Below, in pieces: positions 17,099-26,375 of a DNA stretch of 33,991 nucleotides. Source of the DNA: JAGWRA01 sp035534615 (GTDB lineage: Bacteria; Acidobacteriota; Vicinamibacteria; Vicinamibacterales; CAVVIG01); the NCBI GenBank assembly GCA_035534615.1, contig DATLRO010000135.1, forward strand, positions 1-33,991, given 5' to 3'. Each line of letters opens with the position of its first letter. Position 1 is the stretch's first letter. The notes beneath the pieces are model-generated. The model saw nothing but the letters and a program-made list of their open reading frames with translations, searched no databases and was not told where the DNA came from. A program made the translations under genes and the position numbers.

Positions 17099-17479
17099 TT
17101 ACGAGAGGGCGACCGAGGCTGGAGGGGCGCGGGCCGGACTCTGCGCCAGCGCGACGCGCGGGGCCGAGAGGCGCAGGTGGCCGAGTCGGAGGAGCCGGGC
17201 CGCAGGCGGCGCGCCGACGAAGCCGTGCGCGATCTGCGACGTGGCGAGCAACTGCAGCCAGTGGCAGATGGCGCAGTGCGGATCTGACTCGCCGCGACGG
17301 TCTCCCGGCGCAGCAACATGACGCTCGGTGGAGCCGCTGAACGCGACGCGCGGGCCGAGCACCCCGCCGTCGTCCCTGACCAGGTGGTACGCGTCGACCG
17401 CCCCCTGAAGCATCAGGAGCGCCAGCGCGATCGCCACAACCCGCTGAGGTCGGCGGAACGAGCGCGTGCCGCCGGTCAT
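17099..17479 (-). CDS. Small HCxxCH-motif protein, copy 2 of a tandem pair
   Basis: 126 residues, the first gene of the unit. MTGGTRSFRRPQR, then a hydrophobic stretch (VVAIALALLMLQGAVDA), YHLVRDD, GPRVAF and SDPHCAICHWLQLLATSQI. His68, Cys69, Cys72 and His73 sit at exactly the same positions as in copy 1. The C-terminal third is Ala/Pro/Arg-rich and diverged, with only PARxPP shared. The hydrophobic segment followed by a Cys/His motif suggests an exported or membrane-anchored metal-binding protein. Conservation of the motif while the tail drifts shows selection on the motif. A sigma-70-like promoter and a palindrome lie directly upstream. Confidence 0.72.
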   Translation of the reverse strand: MTGGTRSFRRPQRVVAIALALLMLQGAVDAYHLVRDDGGVLGPRVAFSGSTERHVAAPGDRRGESDPHCAICHWLQLLATSQIAHGFVGAPPAARLLRLGHLRLSAPRVALAQSPARAPPASVALS

Positions 17480-17503
17480 GCTGACATCCGCATACGCAAA
17501 GCG

Positions 17504-17532
17504 ACTGTAGCACGCGGACCGCCGTGCCGCAA
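17504..17532 (-). promoter_or_regulatory. Possible sigma-70 promoter for the HCxxCH/TonB/MarR unit
   Basis: Read on the minus strand, TTGCGG (17532-17527) and TACAGT (17509-17504) are 17 bases apart. The -35 keeps only TTG, and the -10 matches four of six. It would give a leader of about 18 bases before the ATG at 17479. Confidence 0.4.
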
Positions 17533-17542
17533 CGCCGCAAAT

Positions 17543-17558
17543 GCGTGTACAAACACGC
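17543..17558. promoter_or_regulatory. 16-bp palindrome, candidate operator
   Basis: GCGTGT (17543-17548) and ACACGC (17553-17558) form a perfect inverted repeat with four bases between, just upstream of the proposed -35. The size suits a MarR dimer. The MarR gene is the last gene of the same unit, so autoregulation is plausible but inferred. Confidence 0.4.
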
Positions 17559-17661
17559 TTTAGCTGATACTCGCCACGCCACCCGCGATCCGCCGTGCGC
17601 CGCGCTGTTCTCCTGCGTCGCCGCGAGTGGACCTGCCGGCAGGGCGCGCAGTGACGCTCGC

Positions 17662-17702
17662 GCGCCCGAGCGCCTGAACCGCCTGAGCGCCCGAGCGCCC
17701 GA
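17662..17702. repeat. Degenerate 8-bp tandem repeat
   Basis: GCGCCCGA at 17662, 17687 and 17695, with the variants GCGCCTGA at 17670 and ACCGCCTGA at 17678, makes a short imperfect array directly downstream of the beta-barrel gene stop. No coding role is seen. Confidence 0.45.
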
Positions 17703-17705
17703 GCC

Positions 17706-18407
17706 TCAACGCCCGACGATGACCTTGACGTCCAGCGCGGTCCCTCCAAGATTGCTTTCGCCGAAGGACTGCGAGACGCCGCTCTTGCCGAAGATCCCGG
17801 GGACGCGGCGGTACTGCAGTTCGCCCGCCACGCCGACCCAGCGCGCCAGACGGTACTCCGCGCCGGCGCGCACCTGGTAGCTCGTCGCCCGCGTGCTGAC
17901 GTTCTGCGAGGAACTCACGAACTGGGACGTCTCCGTGTACTGCGTCGTGCCGAGGCCGCCGCCGCCGTACACGATGAGACGAGGCGTGAGAGAGAACCGG
18001 TAGCCGCCGGTGAATTCAATCGGCACGAGCCTCGCCGTCAACGGGATGTGCAGGCCGTAGGCCTGGCCGCCGTAGACGTACGCACGCTGCCCGGTCTCCT
18101 GGAACCGTGAGACCCCGATCTCCACGTACAGGCCGGTCCTGAAGACGACCTGCGCGCCGCCGCCGACGAACGTCCCGGTCGACTTGCCGAAGACCGCGCT
18201 GAAGCTCTGCTTCGCCGCGAACCAGTCATAGTTGAAATCGGCGAAGCCGCGCACGCTCACCGCCGGCCTTCCGGCGCGAGGCGGAGCCGCCCAGGCCGGC
18301 GAGGCTCCGGCCAGCACCATCACACACAACGCCGCGGCAGCCCCGGCCCGGAATCCGGCCCTGAGCCGCCGCGTCCCCGCCTCCCCGACCAATGCGCGCT
18401 GCGTCAT
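17706..18407 (-). CDS. Outer-membrane beta-barrel protein
   Basis: 233 residues. A long signal region (Arg-rich start, then AGAAAALCVMVLAGASPAWAAPP) is followed by alternating aromatic/Gly strands typical of small barrels: VSVRGFADFNYDWF, FVGGGAQVVFRTGLYVEIGVSRF, TGGYRFSLTPRLIVYGGGGLG, SYQVRAGAEYRLARWVGVAGELQYRRVPG, ending ALDVKVIVG. It probably sits in the outer membrane; no ligand can be named. ATG 18407 is preferred over TTG 18419 because GAGGAG lies five bases before it. That ribosome binding site overlaps the stop of the protease gene (9 bases between genes), so the two are almost certainly translated from one mRNA. Confidence 0.82.
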   Translation of the reverse strand: MTQRALVGEAGTRRLRAGFRAGAAAALCVMVLAGASPAWAAPPRAGRPAVSVRGFADFNYDWFAAKQSFSAVFGKSTGTFVGGGAQVVFRTGLYVEIGVSRFQETGQRAYVYGGQAYGLHIPLTARLVPIEFTGGYRFSLTPRLIVYGGGGLGTTQYTETSQFVSSSQNVSTRATSYQVRAGAEYRLARWVGVAGELQYRRVPGIFGKSGVSQSFGESNLGGTALDVKVIVGR

Positions 18408-18415
18408 GCGTCTCC

Positions 18416-20068
18416 TCAACGGGCGAGCCCGAGGCCCAACAGGGTGGCCGTCGGATTGATCAGTCCGAACCCGTACTCATCATTGCGTCCAGCCGCCCCT
18501 TCATGTGTCGCGAACTGCTCCATGGCGGCCTCGACCGCTGCCGGGCTCGTGATCCCCTGCTGCATCAGCAGCGCCGCGAGACCGGACACATGCGCGGTCG
18601 CCATCGACGTGCCGGTGAAGAAGTAGTACGCGAACGCGTCGAAGCGGGGAGGACCGTACTGCGCGGGCGGCAGGTCGTAGGTATCGACCTGGCTCAGATC
18701 GAGCGTCTGCTGCAGAATGCCGCCGTCGGCCCCGAAGCCGTTGTCGAAGCTCCCGCCGGGGGCCGCCAGCTCGATGTACGAGCCGGTCGACGAATACGGC
18801 GCCCGGTTCAGATTCGGGTCGACGGCGCCGACCGACACGACCCCCTGAATCTGCGCCGCAATCTCCGGCAGGACCTCCGGCGGATTGCCGTTCTCATAGT
18901 CGTTGCCGCCGGCGACGGCAATGAAGGCCCCTTTCGAGACCGCATACTGCATCGCGTCCTGGATGGCGGGCGCCGGAGGGCCGGTCCGCCCGAGGCTCAT
19001 GTTGATCACCTGGGCCCCATGGTCGGCCGCGTACCGGATCCCCTCCGCCACGACATCGTCGGTCCCCTGATTGGGCGAGCCGAAGATGTCGTCCCACTGG
19101 CTGTCGAGCACCTTGACCGGCATGAACTTCACGTTGTACGCAATGCCGGCCGTGCCGACGTTGTTGTTGGTCAGCTGACCGATCGTGCCGGCCACGTGCG
19201 TGCCATGGCCGTCGGTATCCACCGGATCGGCGTCGTCCCAGATGAAGTCGTACGGATCCACGAACCGGCCCGCCGAGGCCAGGTCGGGCGCCGGCGCAAA
19301 ATCCTCGTCCACCGTTCCGAGCGCCGGATACGTGTCGGAGCCCGACTGGAAGGACGCGCCCTGGAACTGGATGCGGACGTTCTCGAACGCCATGCCGGTG
19401 TCGAGCACCGCGACGACGATCGACGGCGACGCCCCGGGGTTGATGTCCCAGGCGCTCTCCATGCCGATCTTCTTGAAGTTCCATTGATAGGAGTACAGGG
19501 GGTCGTTCGGCACCATGGTGGCGTGCTCCCGGTAGTCGGCCTGCGCGTAGGCGACGTCCGGCCGCTGGTTGAGCGTGGCGGCCAGCGCCTCGGGGTCGGT
19601 CGACGTCGGGATGGTCGCCAGGTCGAAGTCGGCGTTCGGAGGCCGGATCGCCAGGCGCGCGCCGTGCGCAGCCAGAATCGCCGCGCCGGCCGCCGCCGAG
19701 ACCTGGGAGGTGAACTTGACGATCAGGCGGCCGGGCACGTAGGACGTCGTGGAGGGCGGCCGGTTGGCGATCTCGAGCGCCCGCTCCGGCACGCCCGGTC
19801 GCTTCGTGATGGTGTACGGCCGCAGGCCGGTGTCGATGCCCGGCAGGGTCACGCGCTGCAGCACGAGGCGATGGGCGACGGCACCCAGGCCGGTCAGCGC
19901 CTCGACACGTTGAAGCCCGGTCAGCAACGGACCGGCCACCATGCGCCGGGCGGCGCCCTGCACGACCAGGCCCGCGGCGACGAGGGCGAGGACACCTTTC
20001 CAGACGCCCGGTCTCGGCGCGCGCCAGCTTCTCCGCTCCCGTATCCCTTCAGACAGTCTCTCGCCCAT
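18416..20068 (-). CDS. S8 family (subtilisin-like) serine peptidase
   Basis: 550 residues. A membrane or signal helix (GVLALVAAGLVVQGAA, residues 25-40) is followed by a propeptide-like domain (YVPGRLIVKF ... VAYAQADYREHA, about 110-185) and the catalytic domain. The triad is complete: Asp223 in VVAVLDTG, His288 in DGHGTHVAGT and Ser488 in FTGTSMATAHVSG; Asn389 in AVAGGND is the oxyanion residue. It is a fervidolysin/thermitase-like secreted or surface protease. A GGAG precedes the ATG. Unusually, about 60 residues lie between the catalytic Asp and His, with an Asp-rich insert. It is coupled to the beta-barrel gene downstream, which may be a partner or substrate. Confidence 0.93.
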   Translation of the reverse strand: MGERLSEGIRERRSWRAPRPGVWKGVLALVAAGLVVQGAARRMVAGPLLTGLQRVEALTGLGAVAHRLVLQRVTLPGIDTGLRPYTITKRPGVPERALEIANRPPSTTSYVPGRLIVKFTSQVSAAAGAAILAAHGARLAIRPPNADFDLATIPTSTDPEALAATLNQRPDVAYAQADYREHATMVPNDPLYSYQWNFKKIGMESAWDINPGASPSIVVAVLDTGMAFENVRIQFQGASFQSGSDTYPALGTVDEDFAPAPDLASAGRFVDPYDFIWDDADPVDTDGHGTHVAGTIGQLTNNNVGTAGIAYNVKFMPVKVLDSQWDDIFGSPNQGTDDVVAEGIRYAADHGAQVINMSLGRTGPPAPAIQDAMQYAVSKGAFIAVAGGNDYENGNPPEVLPEIAAQIQGVVSVGAVDPNLNRAPYSSTGSYIELAAPGGSFDNGFGADGGILQQTLDLSQVDTYDLPPAQYGPPRFDAFAYYFFTGTSMATAHVSGLAALLMQQGITSPAAVEAAMEQFATHEGAAGRNDEYGFGLINPTATLLGLGLAR

Positions 20069-20120
20069 GTAGGTCTCCGGACTCCGTTCAGCCCAGCTCT
20101 CTGCGACGGGCCATCCTTCA

Positions 20121-20136
20121 AGCAGGAATCGGTCCA
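20121..20136 (-). promoter_or_regulatory. Weak sigma-54-like site upstream of the protease gene
   Basis: On the minus strand TGGACCGATTCCTGCT keeps GG-N10-GC but matches only 9 of 12 consensus positions. It is at a sensible distance (53 bases) before the ATG. GG-N10-GC is common in such GC-rich DNA, so this is tentative. Confidence 0.25.
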
Positions 20137-20239
20137 GCTCGGCCCAGACGCTCTATCCTACTTGTCTCGAGGATCTGACGCTCAGTAATTTCACCTAGCA
20201 GGGATTCGCGACGCTCATGGCGTCACACGGCGGGGCGGG

Positions 20240-20288
20240 GCTCAGTGCTCGGTGCTCAGTGCTCGGTGCGCGGTGCGCGGTGCGCGGG
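20240..20288. repeat. Seven-copy heptamer tandem repeat
   Basis: Seven back-to-back heptamers: GCTCAGT, GCTCGGT, GCTCAGT, GCTCGGT, GCGCGGT, GCGCGGT and GCGCGGG. They lie in the gap between the protease promoter region and the end of the PEBP gene. The gradual base changes along the array look like slippage followed by drift. No gene covers it. Confidence 0.8.
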
Positions 20289-20318
20289 GTCAGGGCTCGG
20301 GGCTCTCAATTTCGCAGC

Positions 20319-20336
20319 GCCGAGCTTCAGCTCGGC
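20319..20336. repeat. REP-like palindrome, copy a
   Basis: Stem GCCGAGC (20319-20325), loop TTCA, stem GCTCGGC (20330-20336), 31 bases past the PEBP stop codon. It is identical to copy c at 22392-22409. It could stabilise or end the operon transcript. Confidence 0.7.
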
Positions 20337-20367
20337 CTCGCTCAGCGTTCGGGGGTTCGGGGCACGC

Positions 20368-20841
20368 TCAGCGGCCGGTCTTTTCGTAGGTGCCGATGAG
20401 TTCGGCGTGGGCCAGGATGTGTCCGCGCATGGCCGCTTCGAGCGTCGCCTTCGACGGCCGATGCAGATCGGGAAGCTTCCGGTCGAGCGCGTACAGCCTG
20501 ACGAAGTATCGGTGGCGGCCGACCGGCGGACACGGCCCGCGGTATCCGGCCTGCTTCCAGTCGTTCACGCCTTCGAGGGTTCCTTCGGGTAGCTCATCGA
20601 CCGTGACGCCCGCCTCGAGGCCGCTCGATGTGCGGGGCAGATCGTACAGCACCCAGTGCACCCACGTCATGCGCGGCGCCGCCGGATCGGGGGCGTCGGG
20701 ATCGTCCACGACGAGCGCCAGGCTCCGGGCCCCGGCCGGCACGTCGGACCACCGCAGGGACGGCGACACGTCGTCGCCCTCGCACGTGAACCGGACGGGG
20801 ATCGGTGTTCCGGCGTCGAAGTCCGGAGACCACAGTCTCAT
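20368..20841 (-). CDS. YbhB/YbcL family PEBP (Raf-kinase-inhibitor-like) protein
   Basis: 157 residues. The PEBP fold marks are all there: SLRW, LALVVDDPDAP (47-51), TWVHWVLYDLP, and GYRGPCPPVGRHRYFVRLYALD (99-120), which builds the anion-binding pocket. Bacterial YbhB/YbcL proteins are cytoplasmic or periplasmic; no signal peptide is seen here. Their ligand is not known. The start at MRLWSPDFD has GGGAGGACCT directly before ATG 20841; an ATG 12 bases earlier is less likely. It follows the ACP gene by 32 bases on the same strand, so it is probably the last gene of the PEP synthase/dehydrogenase operon, perhaps by chance of location. Confidence 0.9.
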   Translation of the reverse strand: MRLWSPDFDAGTPIPVRFTCEGDDVSPSLRWSDVPAGARSLALVVDDPDAPDPAAPRMTWVHWVLYDLPRTSSGLEAGVTVDELPEGTLEGVNDWKQAGYRGPCPPVGRHRYFVRLYALDRKLPDLHRPSKATLEAAMRGHILAHAELIGTYEKTGR

Positions 20842-20873
20842 AGGTCCTCCCATGGCCCTGTCACGGCCGCACC

Positions 20874-21148
20874 TCAGCGCGGCCGGTCCGGGCCGGCCGG
20901 CGTCTTCGCCGCCAGCTTCCCGGCCAGGTACGCAAGGCAGCTGGCCAGCGTCGCCATCTGCCGGTAGTCCGACTCGGGGACATCCACCTGCAGCGCCTTG
21001 TGCAGCGCGATCATGAAGTTGAGCATGTCCATCGAATCGAGATCGAGCTGATCGCGGAAGGGCACGTCCGGACGGATCTGCGCCCGGTCGATCTCGGGAG
21101 CGACGCCGGCCAGCGCGTCCAGCACGGTCTGCTTCAGCGCGTCGGGGG

Positions 21149-21152
<4 letters not shown>
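20874..21152 (-). CDS. Acyl carrier protein coupled to the E2 gene
   Basis: 92 residues. The phosphopantetheine attachment site is Ser40 in LDLDSMDMLNFMIAL, in the usual helix-II position, with PDVPFRDQLDLDSM before it and a helical VPESDYRQMATLASCLAYL after it, as in type II carrier proteins. Its start GTG overlaps the E2 stop codon as GTGA, so translation is coupled to E2. ACPs normally serve fatty-acid or polyketide synthesis, but no ketosynthase, reductase or transferase of those pathways is nearby. The neighbours are a 2-oxoacid dehydrogenase and an acetyl-CoA synthetase. The obvious idea, not proven, is that it receives an acyl group from E2 or the ligase. The C-terminal tail (GKLAAKTPAGPDRPR) is flexible-looking. 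Confidence 0.88.
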
Positions 21153-22312
<1,160 letters not shown>

Positions 22313-22357
22313 CGGGCTCTCTCCGGTCGCGGCGCGACGCGCCGCGGCCATCGTCGC

Positions 22358-22441
22358 GCCGGGCTTCAGCCCGGCCCGTGACCGTCGTAGCGCCGAGCTT
22401 CAGCTCGGCCCGTGGGTCATGGCGCCGGGCGTCAGTCCGGC
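22358..22441. repeat. REP-like palindromes, copies b, c and d
   Basis: Three copies in one orientation: b, GCCGGGC-TTCA-GCCCGGC (22358-22375); c, GCCGAGC-TTCA-GCTCGGC (22392-22409); d, GCCGGGC-GTCA-GTCCGGC (22424-22441, one mismatch). Copies b and c are followed by CCCGTG. They fill the E1 beta/E2 gap and would fold in the mRNA. Confidence 0.75.
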
Positions 22442-22449
22442 CGCGCCAA

Positions 22450-23433
22450 TCACGCCTGCCGGCCCATCAGCGCACGGACGGCGTCGACGATCGAGCCGAC
22501 CTGCGGGATGGCCGCGTCCTCGAGGTGTTTCGCGTAAGGGATCGGCACCTCCGCGCTGCAGACCCGCGCCACCGGCGCATCGAGCTCGTAAAAGACGCCC
22601 TCGGTAATGCGCGCGCTGATCTCGGCCGACAGGCTGCCGCTCCGCCACCCCTCGTCCACCACCACCGCGCGGCGGGTCTTCGCCACCGACTGCAGGATGA
22701 CCGGCGTATCGAGCGGCCGCAGGCTCCGCAGGTCGATCACCTCCGCGGCGATCCGGTCCTCGGCGGCCAGGCGGCCGGCGGCGTCGAGCGCCTTGCCGAG
22801 CGAGCCGCCGTACGTGATCACGGTGACGTCCGTGCCGATCCGCCGGACCACCGCCCGGTCGATGTCGACCGCGCCGGCCTCGTCCGGCAGCGGGCCCTCC
22901 ATGTTATAGAGCGTCTGATGCTCGAACATGAGGACCGGGTCCGGGTCCTCGAGCGCGGTGGCCAGCATGCCGCGGGCGTCCTCGAGCGTGGCGGGCGCCA
23001 CGATCCGGAGGCCGGGAATGTGCGCGTACCAGCCCTCGAAACTGTGCGCGTGCTGGGCCGCGAGCTGACGGCCCGCTCCGGTCGCCATGCGGATCACGAT
23101 CGGCACGTTGAACTGTCCGCCCGACATGTGCCGGAGCGTCGCTGCGTTGTTGACGATCTGGTCGAGGGCGAGCAGGCTGAAATTGACCGTCATCACCTCG
23201 ACGATCGGCCGCAGGCCGCCCAGGGCGGCGCCGATGCCGGCCCCGACGAAGGTCGACTCGGACAGCGGCGTGTCGCGGATGCGATCCGGCCCGAACTCCT
23301 CGAGCAGGCCCTTGCTCACGGCGTAGGAGCCGCCGTAGCGCCCGACGTCCTCGCCCATGAGGAACACGCGCGGGTCGCGTTGCAGCGCTTCCCGGTGAGC
23401 GGCACGGAGCGCGTCGCGATAGGTTGTCTGCAT
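22450..23433 (-). CDS. 2-oxoacid dehydrogenase E1 component, beta subunit
   Basis: 327 residues, the normal size of a PdhB/AcoB-type subunit. MGEDVGRYGG carries the conserved Glu28 that activates thiamine diphosphate. Other family marks are DTPLSESTFVGAGIGAALGG, VNNAATLRHMSGGQ, AAQHAHSFEGWYAHIPGL, and VIDLRSLRPLDTPVI with VVVDEGWRSGS at the C-terminal domain. It pairs with E1 alpha, encoded 121 bp upstream. The pattern fits pyruvate or acetoin dehydrogenase type enzymes; branched-chain enzymes are less likely but not excluded. Ribosome binding site AGGTG. The gene is flanked on both sides by REP-like palindromes. Confidence 0.93.
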   Translation of the reverse strand: MQTTYRDALRAAHREALQRDPRVFLMGEDVGRYGGSYAVSKGLLEEFGPDRIRDTPLSESTFVGAGIGAALGGLRPIVEVMTVNFSLLALDQIVNNAATLRHMSGGQFNVPIVIRMATGAGRQLAAQHAHSFEGWYAHIPGLRIVAPATLEDARGMLATALEDPDPVLMFEHQTLYNMEGPLPDEAGAVDIDRAVVRRIGTDVTVITYGGSLGKALDAAGRLAAEDRIAAEVIDLRSLRPLDTPVILQSVAKTRRAVVVDEGWRSGSLSAEISARITEGVFYELDAPVARVCSAEVPIPYAKHLEDAAIPQVGSIVDAVRALMGRQA

Positions 23434-23455
23434 CGGTGCACCTGCCAGGGCGCCG

Positions 23456-23507
23456 GCCGAGCTGAAGCTCGGCGCTGCGACGCCTGCGGGCCGAGCTGAC
23501 GCTCGGC
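23456..23507. repeat. REP-like palindromes, copies e and f (reverse orientation)
   Basis: Copy e: GCCGAGC-TGAA-GCTCGGC (23456-23473). Copy f: GCCGAGC-TGAC-GCTCGGC (23490-23507), followed by GCTACGACGG, the reverse complement of the CCGTCGTAGC before copy c. The loops are reverse complements of TTCA and GTCA, so these two face opposite to copies a-d. They lie in the E1 alpha/E1 beta gap. Confidence 0.75.
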
Positions 23508-23554
23508 GCTACGACGGCCACGGCCCACGGCCGGACCACCGGGGAGCGGCGCGC

Positions 23555-24552
23555 TCAGCGCGAGTACACGTCGCGGGTGAGCGCCTCGACCGGCTCCCAC
23601 GTTCCGCGCTCGGCGAACTGCACGGCGGCGGCGATCTCGGCGTCGACCGCCGCCTCCAGATCGGCGACGTCGCGATCGGTCAGCTGCCCCGCCGCCGTCA
23701 GGCGCGCGATGAGCGCCGGGATCGGATCGCGGCTCTTCCAGGCTTCGACTTCGCTCTTGTCGCGGTACAGCTCGGCGTCGAACATCGAATGCGCGCGGAA
23801 CCGGTACGTCCGGCACTCGAGGAACCGGGGGCCGCTGCCCTGTCGCACCGCCTCCGCCGCCCGACGGGCGGCCGCCTCCACCGCCATCACGTCCATGCCG
23901 TCGACGGCGTCGGCCGGCATCGCGTAGCTCTCCGCCTTACGGACCAGGTCGACCTGCGCCTGCGCCCGCTCGATCCGGGTGCCCATGGCGTAGAGGTTGT
24001 TCTCGCACAGGAACAGGACGGGCAGCTTCCAGAGCGACGCGAGATTCATCGCCTCGTGGAACTCCCCCTCGGCCACCGCCCCGTCGCCGAAGAAGCAGGC
24101 GGTGACGCGGGGCCGTCCCTGCATCCGGTCGGCCAGCGCGAGGCCGACGGCCACCGGCAGCCCGCCGCCCACGATCGCGTTGCCGCCATAGAACCGGGTG
24201 GCGGCGTCGAACAGGTGCATCGATCCGCCGCGCCCGCGGCAGCAGCCCTCGGCCTTGCCGAACATCTCGGCCATCAGCCGCTCGGCCGCCAGACCGCGCA
24301 CCAGCGCGTGCCCGTGCTCCCGGTAGGTCGCCACGATCGCATCGTCGGGGGTGAGGGCCTGCAGCGCGCCAACAGCCACCGCTTCTTCGCCGATGTAGAG
24401 GTGCAGGAACCCGCGGATCCGGCCGGCGCTGTACAGCTCGGCGCACTTCTCCTCGAAGTGGCGGATCCGCAGCATCTGGTGCAGCAGCTCCACCAGATGC
24501 GCGCGATCAACCGGCAGAGCGGACACGCCGGCGGGCACGGCAGGTTCGGTCT

Positions 24553-24556
<4 letters not shown>
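23555..24556 (-). CDS. 2-oxoacid dehydrogenase E1 component, alpha subunit
   Basis: 333 residues. The thiamine diphosphate motif is present as GDG (157-159) to NN (186-187): FFGDGAVAEGEFHEAMN, then LFLCENNLYAMG. HLYIGEEAVAVGALQAL, YREHGHALVRG and GRGGSMHLFDA are typical of PdhA/AcoA. It decarboxylates the 2-oxoacid and hands the acyl unit to the E2 lipoyl arm. The start ATG overlaps the stop of the acetyl-CoA synthetase gene as ATGA, so the two are coupled. The overall pattern is nearest to pyruvate or acetoin dehydrogenases; the real substrate cannot be told by eye. Confidence 0.93.
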
Positions 24557-26340
<1,784 letters not shown>

Positions 26341-26375
26341 GATCGCCCTCCTCTGCCAGATCGAGCGGCCGCGCG

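Noticed and set aside
18392..20188. Plus-strand open frame opposite the S8 protease
   Set aside because: Antisense shadow: the other strand has a complete catalytic triad and ribosome binding site.
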